Below are positions 44,913 through 52,579 of a DNA stretch of 64,000 nucleotides, in pieces. Within the stretch, counting starts at the first letter, position 1. Each line of letters opens with the position of its first letter. This stretch comes from JANQHS01 sp965227315 (GTDB taxonomy: Bacteria; Bacteroidota; Bacteroidia; Cytophagales; CCMP332): assembly GCA_965227315.1 (NCBI GenBank), contig OZ245737.1, forward strand, positions 496,001-560,000. Direction: 5' to 3'. A program made the translations under genes and the position numbers. A model generated the notes under the pieces. It saw only the letters and a program-made list of their open reading frames with translations. It was not told the origin of the DNA and did no database searches.

Positions 44913-44945
44913 CAAATTTAACAGTATTACTATCACAAACGCAAA
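44913..44945 (-). promoter_or_regulatory. Promoter and likely TetR operator
   Basis: On the minus strand TTTG (44942-44945) and TAAATTTG (44913-44920) are separated by 21 bases, a full -33/-7 pair. The spacer contains AGTATTACT-like sequence, and TACTAT recurs at 44928, 44949, 45013 and 45036, with the palindrome AGTAATTACT at 45030-45039. Confidence 0.6.
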
Positions 44946-45161
44946 TAATACTATTTAGTTCAATTCTTTTTTAGATTTTTTTCGAAAGAAAAATTCTGGA
45001 TCTGTTGAGTCTTACTATCGGGAATTCGAAGTAATTACTATTACCTGCTTTTCTTTTCGCAGGAATAGGTATCTCCTTCTACAAGGTCCATGCCACAACA
45101 GTGATAGCTGCCATATTTAGCTCAGGCCCCGCTCCCCGCATTGAATAAAATTGATTTGATT

Positions 45162-45758
45162 CTAGTGATGTCCCTGCTTTTTGAGCTTCATGAATAACTC
45201 TGCCCCCTGTCTTTCGGGAATTGAATTATAACTCCTCTCCAATACCAGGATTTCAAAGTCGTTACTGAAAAGATCATTGAATTCTGCATGACTACCCCCA
45301 AAAGGAGGTCCCTTCTCAGTAAGAGGAAAATCAAATAAAACTCCTACCAGCTTCCCTCCCGGCTTGAGCAACTCATTCATCTTTCTGGCGTATGCAGTCC
45401 TGAGGCCAGGATCCAAGGCACAGAGAAAAGTCTGTTCCACAATGAGATCATAGGAACTCTGAAGGTCAAAAAAATCAGCATGGATCAACTGCTCTGAAGG
45501 GAATTCAGGGTTTCTTCCGGCAAATTCCCGGAGCGGTTTTGAGGAAATATCGACCACATCCACATTCCGAAATCCATGCTCAAACAGATATTGCGCTTCA
45601 TAAGCATTTCCACCTCCCGGAATAAGCACATGGATCCCCCTATCCTCCAACTGGTCAAAATATTCCTTTAAAGGTGTAGAAACATAACCGATGTCCCAGC
45701 CGGTATTGCCGGTGGCATAACGGTTATCCCAAAAGTTTTCGTCAAATGAATTTGTCAT
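45162..45758 (-). CDS. TPMT-superfamily methyltransferase
   Basis: 198 residues from ATG 45758. The signature of thiopurine methyltransferase-like enzymes is clear: FWDNRYATGNTGWDIGYVSTP near the start, VLIPGGGNAYEAQYLFEHG (motif I), VDVVDISSKPLREFA and VEQTFLCALDP. These SAM-dependent enzymes detoxify thiols, halides or metalloids, or are unassigned. No partner is adjacent; it is divergent from the SpmA/B-like gene. Confidence 0.88.
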   Translation of the reverse strand: MTNSFDENFWDNRYATGNTGWDIGYVSTPLKEYFDQLEDRGIHVLIPGGGNAYEAQYLFEHGFRNVDVVDISSKPLREFAGRNPEFPSEQLIHADFFDLQSSYDLIVEQTFLCALDPGLRTAYARKMNELLKPGGKLVGVLFDFPLTEKGPPFGGSHAEFNDLFSNDFEILVLERSYNSIPERQGAELFMKLKKQGHH

Positions 45759-45798
45759 ACAATCATTACTTTGGAGCGAGAAATTCAATCTCTGTCAT

Positions 45799-47031
45799 TT
45801 GGCCCTAAACTACATCTGGATTTTCTTTTTTGTCGCTGCCTTTTTGATGGCTTTGGGCAAACTGATCTTCGCAGGCGATACGGGGGTTTTTACCGAGCTG
45901 GTGAACTCGACCTTCTCTTATGCCAAAACAGGATTTGAGATCTCACTCGGCCTGACCGGAGTGCTGGCCTTTTGGTTGGGCTTGTTGAAAATTGCCGAAC
46001 TGAGTGGGATGATCCAGAAACTCGCAAAGCTGATCTCTCCAATTTTCATCCGCATTTTTCCTGAGATCCCGAAAGATCATCCTGTCAATGGAAACATCAT
46101 GATGAATTTCGCAGCAAATATGCTGGGTCTCGATAACGCTGCCACTCCCATCGGGCTCAAGGCCATGGGGCAAATGCAGGAACTCAACCCCGACAAGGAA
46201 AGGGCCTCAAACGCGCAGATCATGTTCCTTGTCCTGAACACCTCCGGATTGACCATTATTCCGGTAAATGTCATGGTCTATCGTGCCCAAATGGGTGCTG
46301 CCAATCCTTCCGACATCTTCTTGCCGATCCTGATTGCTACCTTTTTTTCGACCATGATAGGCCTGATCACCGTTTCGATCTATCAAAAGATCAATCTGTT
46401 CGATCGGGTGTTGCTCACTGCCATACTTGGCAGCACGGTATTGATCTCCTTACTGGTTTTCTTCCTGACCACACTGGGCCATGAGCAATTGCAAACATAT
46501 TCCGCCCTGATCGGAAATTTCATTTTGTTCTTTCTGATCACATTCTTTGTCTCCCAGGGCATCTTTAAAAAGATCAATGCTTTTGAAGCCTTTATTGAGG
46601 GCGCAAAAGAAGGGTTCCAGGTTGCCGTCAAGATCATCCCGTACCTGATCGCTATTCTGGTGGCGATCGGAGTGTTCCGGACTGTGGGAGGCATGGACCT
46701 GATCTCCCAGGGATTTGGAAAGGTCTTTGGCTTGCTGGGATTCAATACGGATTTTGTAGATGCCCTGCCCACCGCATTAATGAAACCTCTCAGTGGAAGC
46801 GGCGCACGTGGAATGATGATCGATGCCATGAAAACATTTGGCCCTGATTCATTCACGGGAAAGCTGGCCTCAACATTTCAGGGAACCACGGACACCACCT
46901 TTTATATACTCGCCGTCTACTTTGGCTCGGTTTCAATTCGAAATTCCCGCTATGCGATGACGGCCGGATTGATCGCCGACTTTGCGGGGATCCTTGCCGC
47001 AATTGTGATTGCCTATATATTCTTTCATTGA
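45799..47031 (+). CDS. SpmA-SpmB fusion nucleoside-recognition (Gate) membrane protein
   Basis: 410 residues from a TTG start. At least eight membrane helices. The N-terminal half has SpmA features (LGLDNAATPIGLKAMGQM, NTSGLTIIPVNVMVYRAQMG), and the second half SpmB features (PYLIAILVAIGVFRTVGGMD, KPLSGSGARGMMIDAM, TFQGTTDTTFYILAVYFGS). Both contain the Gate/nucleoside-recognition domain. In Bacillus the two parts are separate spore maturation proteins; in Gram-negative bacteria the fusion's role is unknown, possibly solute transport. Confidence 0.9.
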   Translation: MALNYIWIFFFVAAFLMALGKLIFAGDTGVFTELVNSTFSYAKTGFEISLGLTGVLAFWLGLLKIAELSGMIQKLAKLISPIFIRIFPEIPKDHPVNGNIMMNFAANMLGLDNAATPIGLKAMGQMQELNPDKERASNAQIMFLVLNTSGLTIIPVNVMVYRAQMGAANPSDIFLPILIATFFSTMIGLITVSIYQKINLFDRVLLTAILGSTVLISLLVFFLTTLGHEQLQTYSALIGNFILFFLITFFVSQGIFKKINAFEAFIEGAKEGFQVAVKIIPYLIAILVAIGVFRTVGGMDLISQGFGKVFGLLGFNTDFVDALPTALMKPLSGSGARGMMIDAMKTFGPDSFTGKLASTFQGTTDTTFYILAVYFGSVSIRNSRYAMTAGLIADFAGILAAIVIAYIFFH

Positions 47032-47088
47032 TCTATTTTGTAAAAGGTATGCAACCTTTATATGCCCTTGTGCATCTTTCAAAATAAG

Positions 47089-47658
47089 ATGCCGAAACTG
47101 CAATCCTATCTATCCGAAAATCAGCTCCTGAAAGGATGCAAGCAGGGAGATCCCGAAACACAAAGGATGCTTTTCGACCAATACAAAGGTCGGATGATGG
47201 CCTTGGTCAGTAGGTACTTTGGCTCAAATGCCGAAGCAGAAGATATTTTGGTCAGAGGATTTACGAAGGTGTTTTCAACCATCGAGAGTTTTCGGGGAGA
47301 AGGAAGCCTAGAGGGATGGATCAGGAGGATCATGATCAACGAGGCCCTGGGACAGATCCGAAAGGAAGGAGCATCGAAATGGGCTGTCTCGATGGATGAG
47401 CTTCATTCGGAACCATTTTCGATGGCGGAGATCTACGATCAGCTTTCCACGTCCGAATTGATGGACCTGGTCAAATCTCTTCCACAGGGTTACAGAACCG
47501 TATTCAACCTGTTTGCCGTGGAAGGATATAGTCATCGGGAAATCGGAGAAATGCTGGGGATCAGCGAGGGAACTTCCAAATCCCAATACCTGAGATCAAG
47601 AAATCTCCTGAGGAAGAAAGTAGAACTGATGTATCAAATGCCGGAATATGGAAGCTAA
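47089..47658 (+). CDS. ECF-type RNA polymerase sigma factor
   Basis: About 189 residues from ATG 47089 (the frame is open to 47062). Region 2 is PETQRMLFDQYKGRMMALVS and DILVRGFTKVFSTIESFRGE, region 2.4 EGSLEGWIRRIMINEAL, and region 4 is LPQGYRTVFNLFAVEGYSH with HREIGEMLGISEGTSKSQY. It directs RNA polymerase to a small regulon. The next gene overlaps by 11 bases and is its likely membrane anti-sigma factor. Confidence 0.93.
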   Translation: MPKLQSYLSENQLLKGCKQGDPETQRMLFDQYKGRMMALVSRYFGSNAEAEDILVRGFTKVFSTIESFRGEGSLEGWIRRIMINEALGQIRKEGASKWAVSMDELHSEPFSMAEIYDQLSTSELMDLVKSLPQGYRTVFNLFAVEGYSHREIGEMLGISEGTSKSQYLRSRNLLRKKVELMYQMPEYGS

Positions 47659-48334
47659 AGAACAGGGATTGCTCAAGTCCAGGTTTGAAAGCCTGGAGCT
47701 AGCCGTCAGTGATGAGGTTTTTGAAAAGATCAGCCTTTCAAAACAGCAAGGGAAGAAAAACAAATGGATGCCCTTTGCGATTGCTGCCTCATTTTCTCTT
47801 TTGATCCTTGGTTATTTCGGTTCTATGCCGAGTGTCCAAAAGAATGAAATTGCCAGCCCCGTTGTGAAAAACAGCCGACTTGCGGAAACAAAGGAAAGAC
47901 ATGATCCCCAGTCTCAAACCAAACATGTCACCGAACAGAAAATAGTAGAACCCAAAAAGGAAATACCCGAGTCCATGCTGGTGATCAATCAAGCGATTGA
48001 TGAGGATGAAGGGTTCCTGATGGTCGAAGCGGTTGAGACCCCGGCGGTTGAGCAAGAAACCCGGGCACGTGAAACTCCGGATATCATTAAAGCAGAAAAG
48101 CCCAAAGGCTCCTCTGTGAAAATTCAATTGGTTTTTCTTGACCCGGCCGGATCGGAGGAAAAACCAGGCTTGGGTAAGAAGATCAGAAGGTTTAAGAGAA
48201 AGCTCAAGAAGGAAGTGGACCTGAAGAAAATGAAGAAAAAGGCCAAAAGTGTATTCGCTGTAGAACGGGGCAAAAAAAGAAAGGGCCTGTTGAAACTGAA
48301 GAAAAAGGAAAATGAAGATTCTATCGTCAACTAA
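47648..48334 (+). CDS. Probable anti-sigma factor, single-pass membrane protein
   Basis: 228 residues. The N-terminal 40 residues would be cytosolic and resemble the helical start of anti-sigma factors (RFESLELAVSDEVFEKI). One membrane helix (WMPFAIAASFSLLILGYFG, about 40-58) is followed by an exported portion with low complexity and a strongly basic C-terminus (KKMKKKAKSVF). Assignment rests on overlap with the sigma gene and topology rather than on a clear domain. Confidence 0.65.
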   Translation: MEAKEQGLLKSRFESLELAVSDEVFEKISLSKQQGKKNKWMPFAIAASFSLLILGYFGSMPSVQKNEIASPVVKNSRLAETKERHDPQSQTKHVTEQKIVEPKKEIPESMLVINQAIDEDEGFLMVEAVETPAVEQETRARETPDIIKAEKPKGSSVKIQLVFLDPAGSEEKPGLGKKIRRFKRKLKKEVDLKKMKKKAKSVFAVERGKKRKGLLKLKKKENEDSIVN

Positions 48335-48344
48335 TCCGACCATC

Positions 48345-49304
48345 ATGGAAAAGCATTACAAAACAATCCTAATAGTCATTTGTCTGGTCTTGATCTCCGG
48401 TCAGACCTGGGCTTTTACCGGACAAAAGGATACTGTGGAGATTGACTTCGGAAAAAGCAAGGTTGTATTTTTTGTCAAGGACAAAGAAGATCTTGAACTC
48501 CTGAAAACCTATGATATGAACGCATTGGTGGAAAAAATGCCTCAATACCTTGATGAAGCCGAAGGCAACAAAGGCGAGCTCGAGATGATCCAAAAAGTGG
48601 AGGAAGATTCTAGGGCTGAGGAGGATTATGAGTGGCGAAGGGATTATTGGCTGGACTATTGTGATCGGACAAGCCGTCATGTTCACAATATCCATGTGGA
48701 TGCCGGTCTGGTGAATTGGCTCGAAGACGGAAAAACACCGGATGTCAACGGAGACTTTTATGGTCTGAAGCCTATTGAGTCAAGATACATAGGGTTTGGA
48801 AGTATCCACAAGATCCGACTCGGAAAACGCAGGGGCCCGTTCAACTTTCAATTTGGTGCCGAAGTAGCCTGGACGAATTACATGTTCCAAAACCAGATCA
48901 CTCTAAGGCAAGATGACCTTGGGAACCCTTCTTTCGAATCCGTACTGGATGTGACAGGGGGATATGCCTCTTCAAAATCCAAGCTTACTGTTTGTAACTT
49001 CGGAATACCACTCACCATCGGTTATTCGGACCGCAGGGAAAAATTCAACTTTAATGCGGGAGGATATTTTAGCTATCGCCTCGCCTCTTATACAAGGATC
49101 GTTTACGATCAGGAAGGAAGTAAGCAGGACCTCAGGGATTACAAGAACTACGGGATCAACAATCTTCGCTATGGACTGACTGCCAATATTGGCTACCAGG
49201 GTTTTAGCGGTTTTATGAGATATGACCTGATTCCACTGTTCTCCGATGCCTCCGGTCTTCCGGAACTCAGCACCCTGGTTTTTGGTATCAAATTCATCCT
49301 TTAA
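48345..49304 (+). CDS. Outer membrane beta-barrel protein, unknown
   Basis: About 319 residues from ATG 48345 (signal peptide KTILIVICLVLISGQTWAF). Residues 30-110 are acidic and helical; the remainder shows amphipathic strands (FNFQFGAEVAWTNYMFQNQI, FNFNAGGYFSYRLASYTRIV, LSTLVFGIKFIL) that could form a porin-like barrel of 8-10 strands. It is downstream of the sigma/anti-sigma pair with 10 bases between, so it may belong to that regulon. Function unknown. Confidence 0.7.
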   Translation: MEKHYKTILIVICLVLISGQTWAFTGQKDTVEIDFGKSKVVFFVKDKEDLELLKTYDMNALVEKMPQYLDEAEGNKGELEMIQKVEEDSRAEEDYEWRRDYWLDYCDRTSRHVHNIHVDAGLVNWLEDGKTPDVNGDFYGLKPIESRYIGFGSIHKIRLGKRRGPFNFQFGAEVAWTNYMFQNQITLRQDDLGNPSFESVLDVTGGYASSKSKLTVCNFGIPLTIGYSDRREKFNFNAGGYFSYRLASYTRIVYDQEGSKQDLRDYKNYGINNLRYGLTANIGYQGFSGFMRYDLIPLFSDASGLPELSTLVFGIKFIL

Positions 49305-49321
49305 GATCCACCCAGGCAAAT

Positions 49322-49352
49322 AAAGCCGGGCCGGCTCCGGCTTTTGATTTTT
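49322..49352 (+). terminator. Terminator of sigma factor operon
   Basis: The stem AAAGCCGG/CCGGCTTT with a seven-base loop is followed by a T-rich tail (TTGATTTTT). It starts 18 bases after the last stop. Confidence 0.8.
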
Positions 49353-49377
49353 CATTTGGACCTATTGTCTAACTTTG
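49344..49377 (+). promoter_or_regulatory. Promoter of the lemA-TPM operon
   Basis: TTG (49344-49346) and TAACTTTG (49370-49377) are separated by 23 bases, a complete Bacteroidota -33/-7 pair 21 bases before the ATG. The -33 element lies inside the tail of the preceding terminator. Confidence 0.6.
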
Positions 49378-49398
49378 GAATGAAAACCAAATCGTTCC

Positions 49399-49998
49399 AT
49401 GAAAAAAAGCTGGATCATCATCATTGTTCTGGTTGTTGTAGCCATTTTTCTCTACAGCTCCTTCAAGGGTAAGTACAACCAAATGGTGACCTTTTCTGAG
49501 GCCACAGCACAAAGCTGGGCGCAGGTTGAAAACCAATATCAAAGGCGTGCAGACCTCATCCCTAACCTGGTAAACACCGTCAAAGGTTATGCTGACTTCG
49601 AAAAGGAAACGCTGACCCAGGTTGTTGAGGCCAGAGCAAGCGCAACGCGCCCTGAGATCAAGGTAGATCCTTCCAAACTGGATGCGGGTTCCATAGCAAT
49701 GTTCCAACAGGCACAGGATAATCTCTCGAGCGCATTGTCAAGATTGCTGGTCACCATAGAAAAGTATCCTGATCTTAAGGCTAATGAGCAATTCCAGCAA
49801 TTGCAGGTGCAGCTTGAAGGAACAGAGAACAGGATCTCAACGGAACGGAAAAGATTTAACGATTCTGTTCTCGAATACAACAAGTACATCAAGCTTTTCC
49901 CCAATAACATCTATGCGGGCCTTTTTAACTTCGATGAAAAGGCTTATTTCGAGGCAAAAGAAGGTGCTGAAGAAGCTCCTGAAGTGAGTTTTGAGTAG
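49399..49998 (+). CDS. LemA family protein
   Basis: 199 residues. One N-terminal membrane helix (WIIIIVLVVVAIFLYSSF), then the helical LemA domain with QVENQYQRRADLIPNLVNTV, LSSALSRLLVTIEKYPDLKA and ending FNDSVLEYNKYIKLFPNNIY. LemA proteins are anchored in the inner membrane with a four-helix domain outside; their role is unclear, perhaps scaffolding with TPM-domain proteins, which here follow in the same operon. Confidence 0.95.
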   Translation: MKKSWIIIIVLVVVAIFLYSSFKGKYNQMVTFSEATAQSWAQVENQYQRRADLIPNLVNTVKGYADFEKETLTQVVEARASATRPEIKVDPSKLDAGSIAMFQQAQDNLSSALSRLLVTIEKYPDLKANEQFQQLQVQLEGTENRISTERKRFNDSVLEYNKYIKLFPNNIYAGLFNFDEKAYFEAKEGAEEAPEVSFE

Positions 49999-50428
49999 GG
50001 GTTTTTTTACAGCCGAAGAGATCAAGACCCTTGAGAGTGCGATCAAGGAAGCCGAATTAAATACATCAGGTGAGATCCGTGTTCACCTGGAAAGAAGGTG
50101 CAAAGGAAATGTGCTGGATCGGGCAGCAGAGGTGTTTTCCAACCTGTCCATGCAAAAGACAAAACTCCGAAACGGTGTGCTTTTCTACCTGGCACATGAA
50201 TCCCGAAAGTTTGCGATCATCGGCGATGTGGGGATCAATTCCCTTGTTCCCTTTAATTTCTGGGACCAGATCAAGGAAAGGATGCAGCGAAAATTCAAAG
50301 AGGGGGAATTTGTAGATGGGCTGGAGGGAGGCATCTGGCAAGCCGGACATGCGCTTGGAGAACACTTCCCCTATCAGGATGATGATGTCAATGAACTGTC
50401 GGACGATATTTCATTTGGAGATGACTAG
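49991..50428 (+). CDS. TPM domain protein
   Basis: 145 residues from a TTG start overlapping the lemA stop. A single TPM domain (LESAIKEAELNTSGEIRVHLE, RNGVLFYLAHESRKFAIIGD) without a signal peptide; some homologs are called TPM_phosphatase on the basis of acid phosphatase-like activity of plant and bacterial relatives. It lacks the membrane segment of the next TPM gene. Works with LemA by gene order; the substrate is unknown. Confidence 0.88.
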   Translation: MSRGFFTAEEIKTLESAIKEAELNTSGEIRVHLERRCKGNVLDRAAEVFSNLSMQKTKLRNGVLFYLAHESRKFAIIGDVGINSLVPFNFWDQIKERMQRKFKEGEFVDGLEGGIWQAGHALGEHFPYQDDDVNELSDDISFGDD

Positions 50429-51200
50429 GGTTTTCCTGGGGTTCATTTTTATTCTCAGCTTCGAGCTGAACGCGCAGGAGATCCCGCCCGTCCCTGACCC
50501 TCCCAGGCTGGTTAACGATTTCTACGGCGTACTCCATGCAAAACAAAGAGCGGAGTTAGAAACCAAGCTTCAGAGGTATAACGATTCCACTTCAAGCGAG
50601 GTCGTCATCGTGATAGAGAACAGCACTCATGGGAGAGAGACCATGGCATACAGCATTGATCTGTTTTCCGAATGGAAAATCGGGAAATCCGGAAAAGATA
50701 ATGGCGTACTGATCTATGTGGCCATCCATGACCGCTCCATGGCCATAGTTACCGGATATGGGATGGAAGGCGCCATTACCGATGCTGCTACATATACCAT
50801 TCGTGAAAAGATCATGAAGCCAAGGTTCAGGGAGGGAGAGTTCTACCTGGGACTGGATGAGGCCACAACTGCTATCTTTCTCCTGGCCGCCGGCGAGTAT
50901 TCTGCCGAAGAACTCAACGATGCATTTCAAAACCAGACAAGGGGCCTCGGTGCAGGCATTATCATACTCGCCCTTATTGTTATCGTTGTGATCCTTTCCA
51001 TTTCTTTCAGGAACAGGGGACCAAGAGCCATTGGAAGACCACTAAGTCCCTGGGAAGCTTTAGTTTTGGGCAGCGGTTTGAACCGTCCCTCCAGTGGCTG
51101 GACAGATTTTTCCAGTGGTTCGGGAAGCTTTGGCGGAGGAGGATTTGGTGGATTCGGGGGTGGAATGACCGGGGGTGGTGGTTCAGCAGGAAGCTGGTAG
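50421..51200 (+). CDS. TPM domain protein with membrane helix and Gly-rich tail (YgcG-like)
   Basis: About 259 residues from ATG 50421 overlapping the previous stop by eight bases; the signal peptide is RVFLGFIFILSFELNAQ. TPM domain: VNDFYGVLHAKQRAELETKL, SSEVVIVIENSTHGRETMAY, DNGVLIYVAIHDRSMAIVTG. A membrane helix follows (IIILALIVIVVILSISF) and then a Gly/Ser-rich tail ending GGGGSAGSW. This is the YgcG architecture; the TPM domain faces outside. Confidence 0.9.
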   Translation: MTRVFLGFIFILSFELNAQEIPPVPDPPRLVNDFYGVLHAKQRAELETKLQRYNDSTSSEVVIVIENSTHGRETMAYSIDLFSEWKIGKSGKDNGVLIYVAIHDRSMAIVTGYGMEGAITDAATYTIREKIMKPRFREGEFYLGLDEATTAIFLLAAGEYSAEELNDAFQNQTRGLGAGIIILALIVIVVILSISFRNRGPRAIGRPLSPWEALVLGSGLNRPSSGWTDFSSGSGSFGGGGFGGFGGGMTGGGGSAGSW

Positions 51201-51202
51201 AT

Positions 51203-51400
51203 ATGTCAGAAAGCAAGGAAAATAAAAATTCAAAAAAGGATCAATCCAAAAAACCGGATTGGATCAGCATTATTGAAAAAAGCCCGAATGACATTACCCA
51301 GCATATGTACGAGCTTTTCAAAAATTCCACCTTGAGCACCAATTTCGAGGAAGAACTCAAAGAGGAATTAAAGAATCAAAAAAGATCCTCACGGGAATAA
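51203..51400 (+). CDS. Small hydrophilic protein, 65 aa
   Basis: ATG three bases after the preceding stop, so co-translated with the lemA-TPM group. It is Lys/Glu/Asn-rich without a signal peptide (KKDQSKKPDWISIIEKSPND). No family recognised; it could be a real small gene or an unused frame, but its operon position favours the former. Confidence 0.5.
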   Translation: MSESKENKNSKKDQSKKPDWISIIEKSPNDITQHMYELFKNSTLSTNFEEELKEELKNQKRSSRE

Positions 51401-51960
51401 AACCTCTCCTTTTCTTCATTTGACATTTTCAATAACTGCATGATCCTGTTCCCAGTAGGTCTTTCCAATGTGAACAGCACCAGGCAGATCCCGTAGATCC
51501 CGGTGAATATGTACCAACCCGATACGACATAAAAAAGCACCGGAATGAGAACGAGAAGGAAATCATTTATCCACAACCTTTTGCTCAGAAAGAAATAAGA
51601 GACCATTCTGTCGGGCAACTGCCGATGAGGGTCAAGTTCCTCGAGTTTGATTCTGTAGTTTCTTCTCAAAAGGAACATCAACAACGGCAAGGCCATGAGA
51701 AGAATGCCTGCGGAAGTCGTCAGCACCAGGCTGTTCTCGAACAATGGAACACCCGGCTCCTGTTCATTGGCATAGTAGAAGAAGCCCCCTGAGAATATCA
51801 GGATCGTTGTCCCGACCAGGCCATTGAAAACGATCTGCACGCGATCGATGAAGGTTTTGCTGCTTTTATAGTATTCCTGCAATGCCACATGGCAAAGGTA
51901 GCTTTCAAAGATGGAAGACAGCCCATGGAGATTATTTCGCAGCAAAATACTTGCTAACAA
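51376..51960 (-). CDS. Membrane protein of unknown function, about 194 aa
   Basis: The start is uncertain: the longest frame begins with TTG 51960 inside the palindrome; a GTG further in is possible. Four hydrophobic segments are seen: IVFNGLVGTTILIFSGGFFYY, SLVLTTSAGILLMALPLLMFL, DFLLVLIPVLFYVVSGWYIF and TGIYGICLVLFTLE. The 3' end overlaps the small hydrophilic gene by 25 bases. Divergent from the PaaR-like regulator. No function assigned. Confidence 0.65.
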   Translation of the reverse strand: MLASILLRNNLHGLSSIFESYLCHVALQEYYKSSKTFIDRVQIVFNGLVGTTILIFSGGFFYYANEQEPGVPLFENSLVLTTSAGILLMALPLLMFLLRRNYRIKLEELDPHRQLPDRMVSYFFLSKRLWINDFLLVLIPVLFYVVSGWYIFTGIYGICLVLFTLERPTGNRIMQLLKMSNEEKERFYSREDLF

Positions 51961-51967
51961 ACGTTAG
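51954..51967. promoter_or_regulatory. PaaR-type operator palindrome
   Basis: CTAACAAACGTTAG: arms CTAAC/GTTAG separated by AAAC. It matches the published Thermus PaaR consensus CNAACGNNCGTTNG at all but one fixed position (A in place of the first G). It starts 32 bases before the regulator's GTG and ends six bases before its -7 element, so it would block transcription of the regulator and of paaABCD. It also touches the start of the divergent membrane protein gene. Confidence 0.65.
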
Positions 51968-51973
51968 GTTGCT

Positions 51974-51981
51974 TATTTTTG
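51974..51981 (+). promoter_or_regulatory. -7 element of the paaR-paaABCD operon
   Basis: TATTTTTG matches TAnnTTTG perfectly. It lies only four bases before the GTG start, so the transcript would have almost no leader. Confidence 0.55.
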
Positions 51982-51985
51982 GTTT

Positions 51986-52576
51986 GTGGAAATAGCAGCA
52001 CCACTTTCAAGAAAGGACGAGATCCTCAAAAGCGCCACCCTCCTGTTTGACAGAAAGGGATACTCGGCAGCATCGATGCGGGATCTGGCCAAAGAGGTTG
52101 GCATTGAGGCCGGCAGCCTTTATTCCCATTTCAAGTCAAAAGAATCCATCCTGCAGGGAATTTGCTTCAAAATGGCCTCCGAATATTTGGATTCTATCAA
52201 ACCGATTATAGAGCTGGAGCTGACCAACCAGGAAAAACTGGAACTGGCCATACAAAGTCATATCAGGGTCTTGACCAAAGACCCCCAGGCCTCAAGTGTT
52301 TTTCAGCAGGATTGGAAAAACCTGAGCGAACCCCTGTTGACCCGATTCATAGAACTCCGAGAAGAATACGAAGGATGTTTTATGGTGATCATCAAAGAGG
52401 GGATACAAAAGGGAGAATTCAGAATTGAGGATGAAAAATTTGTGCTGCTGACCATCCTCTCCTCGATCAACTGGACCAGCAAATGGTACAGGCCTGATGG
52501 TAAATTCAGCCCTGACCAGATAGCCAAAAGATTGTCAAAAATTTTAATCAAAGGAATTTCAACTTCAAATAAATAG
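51986..52576 (+). CDS. TetR/AcrR regulator, PaaR-like
   Basis: 196 residues from GTG 51986. The HTH is clear: DEILKSATLLFDRKGYSAAS, MRDLAKEVGIEAGSLYSHF, KSKESILQGI; helical effector domain after residue 60 (KLELAIQSHIRVLTKDPQAS). It directly precedes paaA with three bases between, and the palindrome upstream resembles a PaaR operator. By analogy it represses the epoxygenase genes until phenylacetyl-CoA binds. The ligand is inferred from context. Confidence 0.85.
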   Translation: MEIAAPLSRKDEILKSATLLFDRKGYSAASMRDLAKEVGIEAGSLYSHFKSKESILQGICFKMASEYLDSIKPIIELELTNQEKLELAIQSHIRVLTKDPQASSVFQQDWKNLSEPLLTRFIELREEYEGCFMVIIKEGIQKGEFRIEDEKFVLLTILSSINWTSKWYRPDGKFSPDQIAKRLSKILIKGISTSNK

Positions 52577-52579
52577 CTT

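Noticed and set aside
48066..48075. CACGTGAAAC, half of a parS site (another partial match at 18022-18029)
   Set aside because: Only the right half matches the 16-bp parS palindrome, and both lie inside coding sequence.
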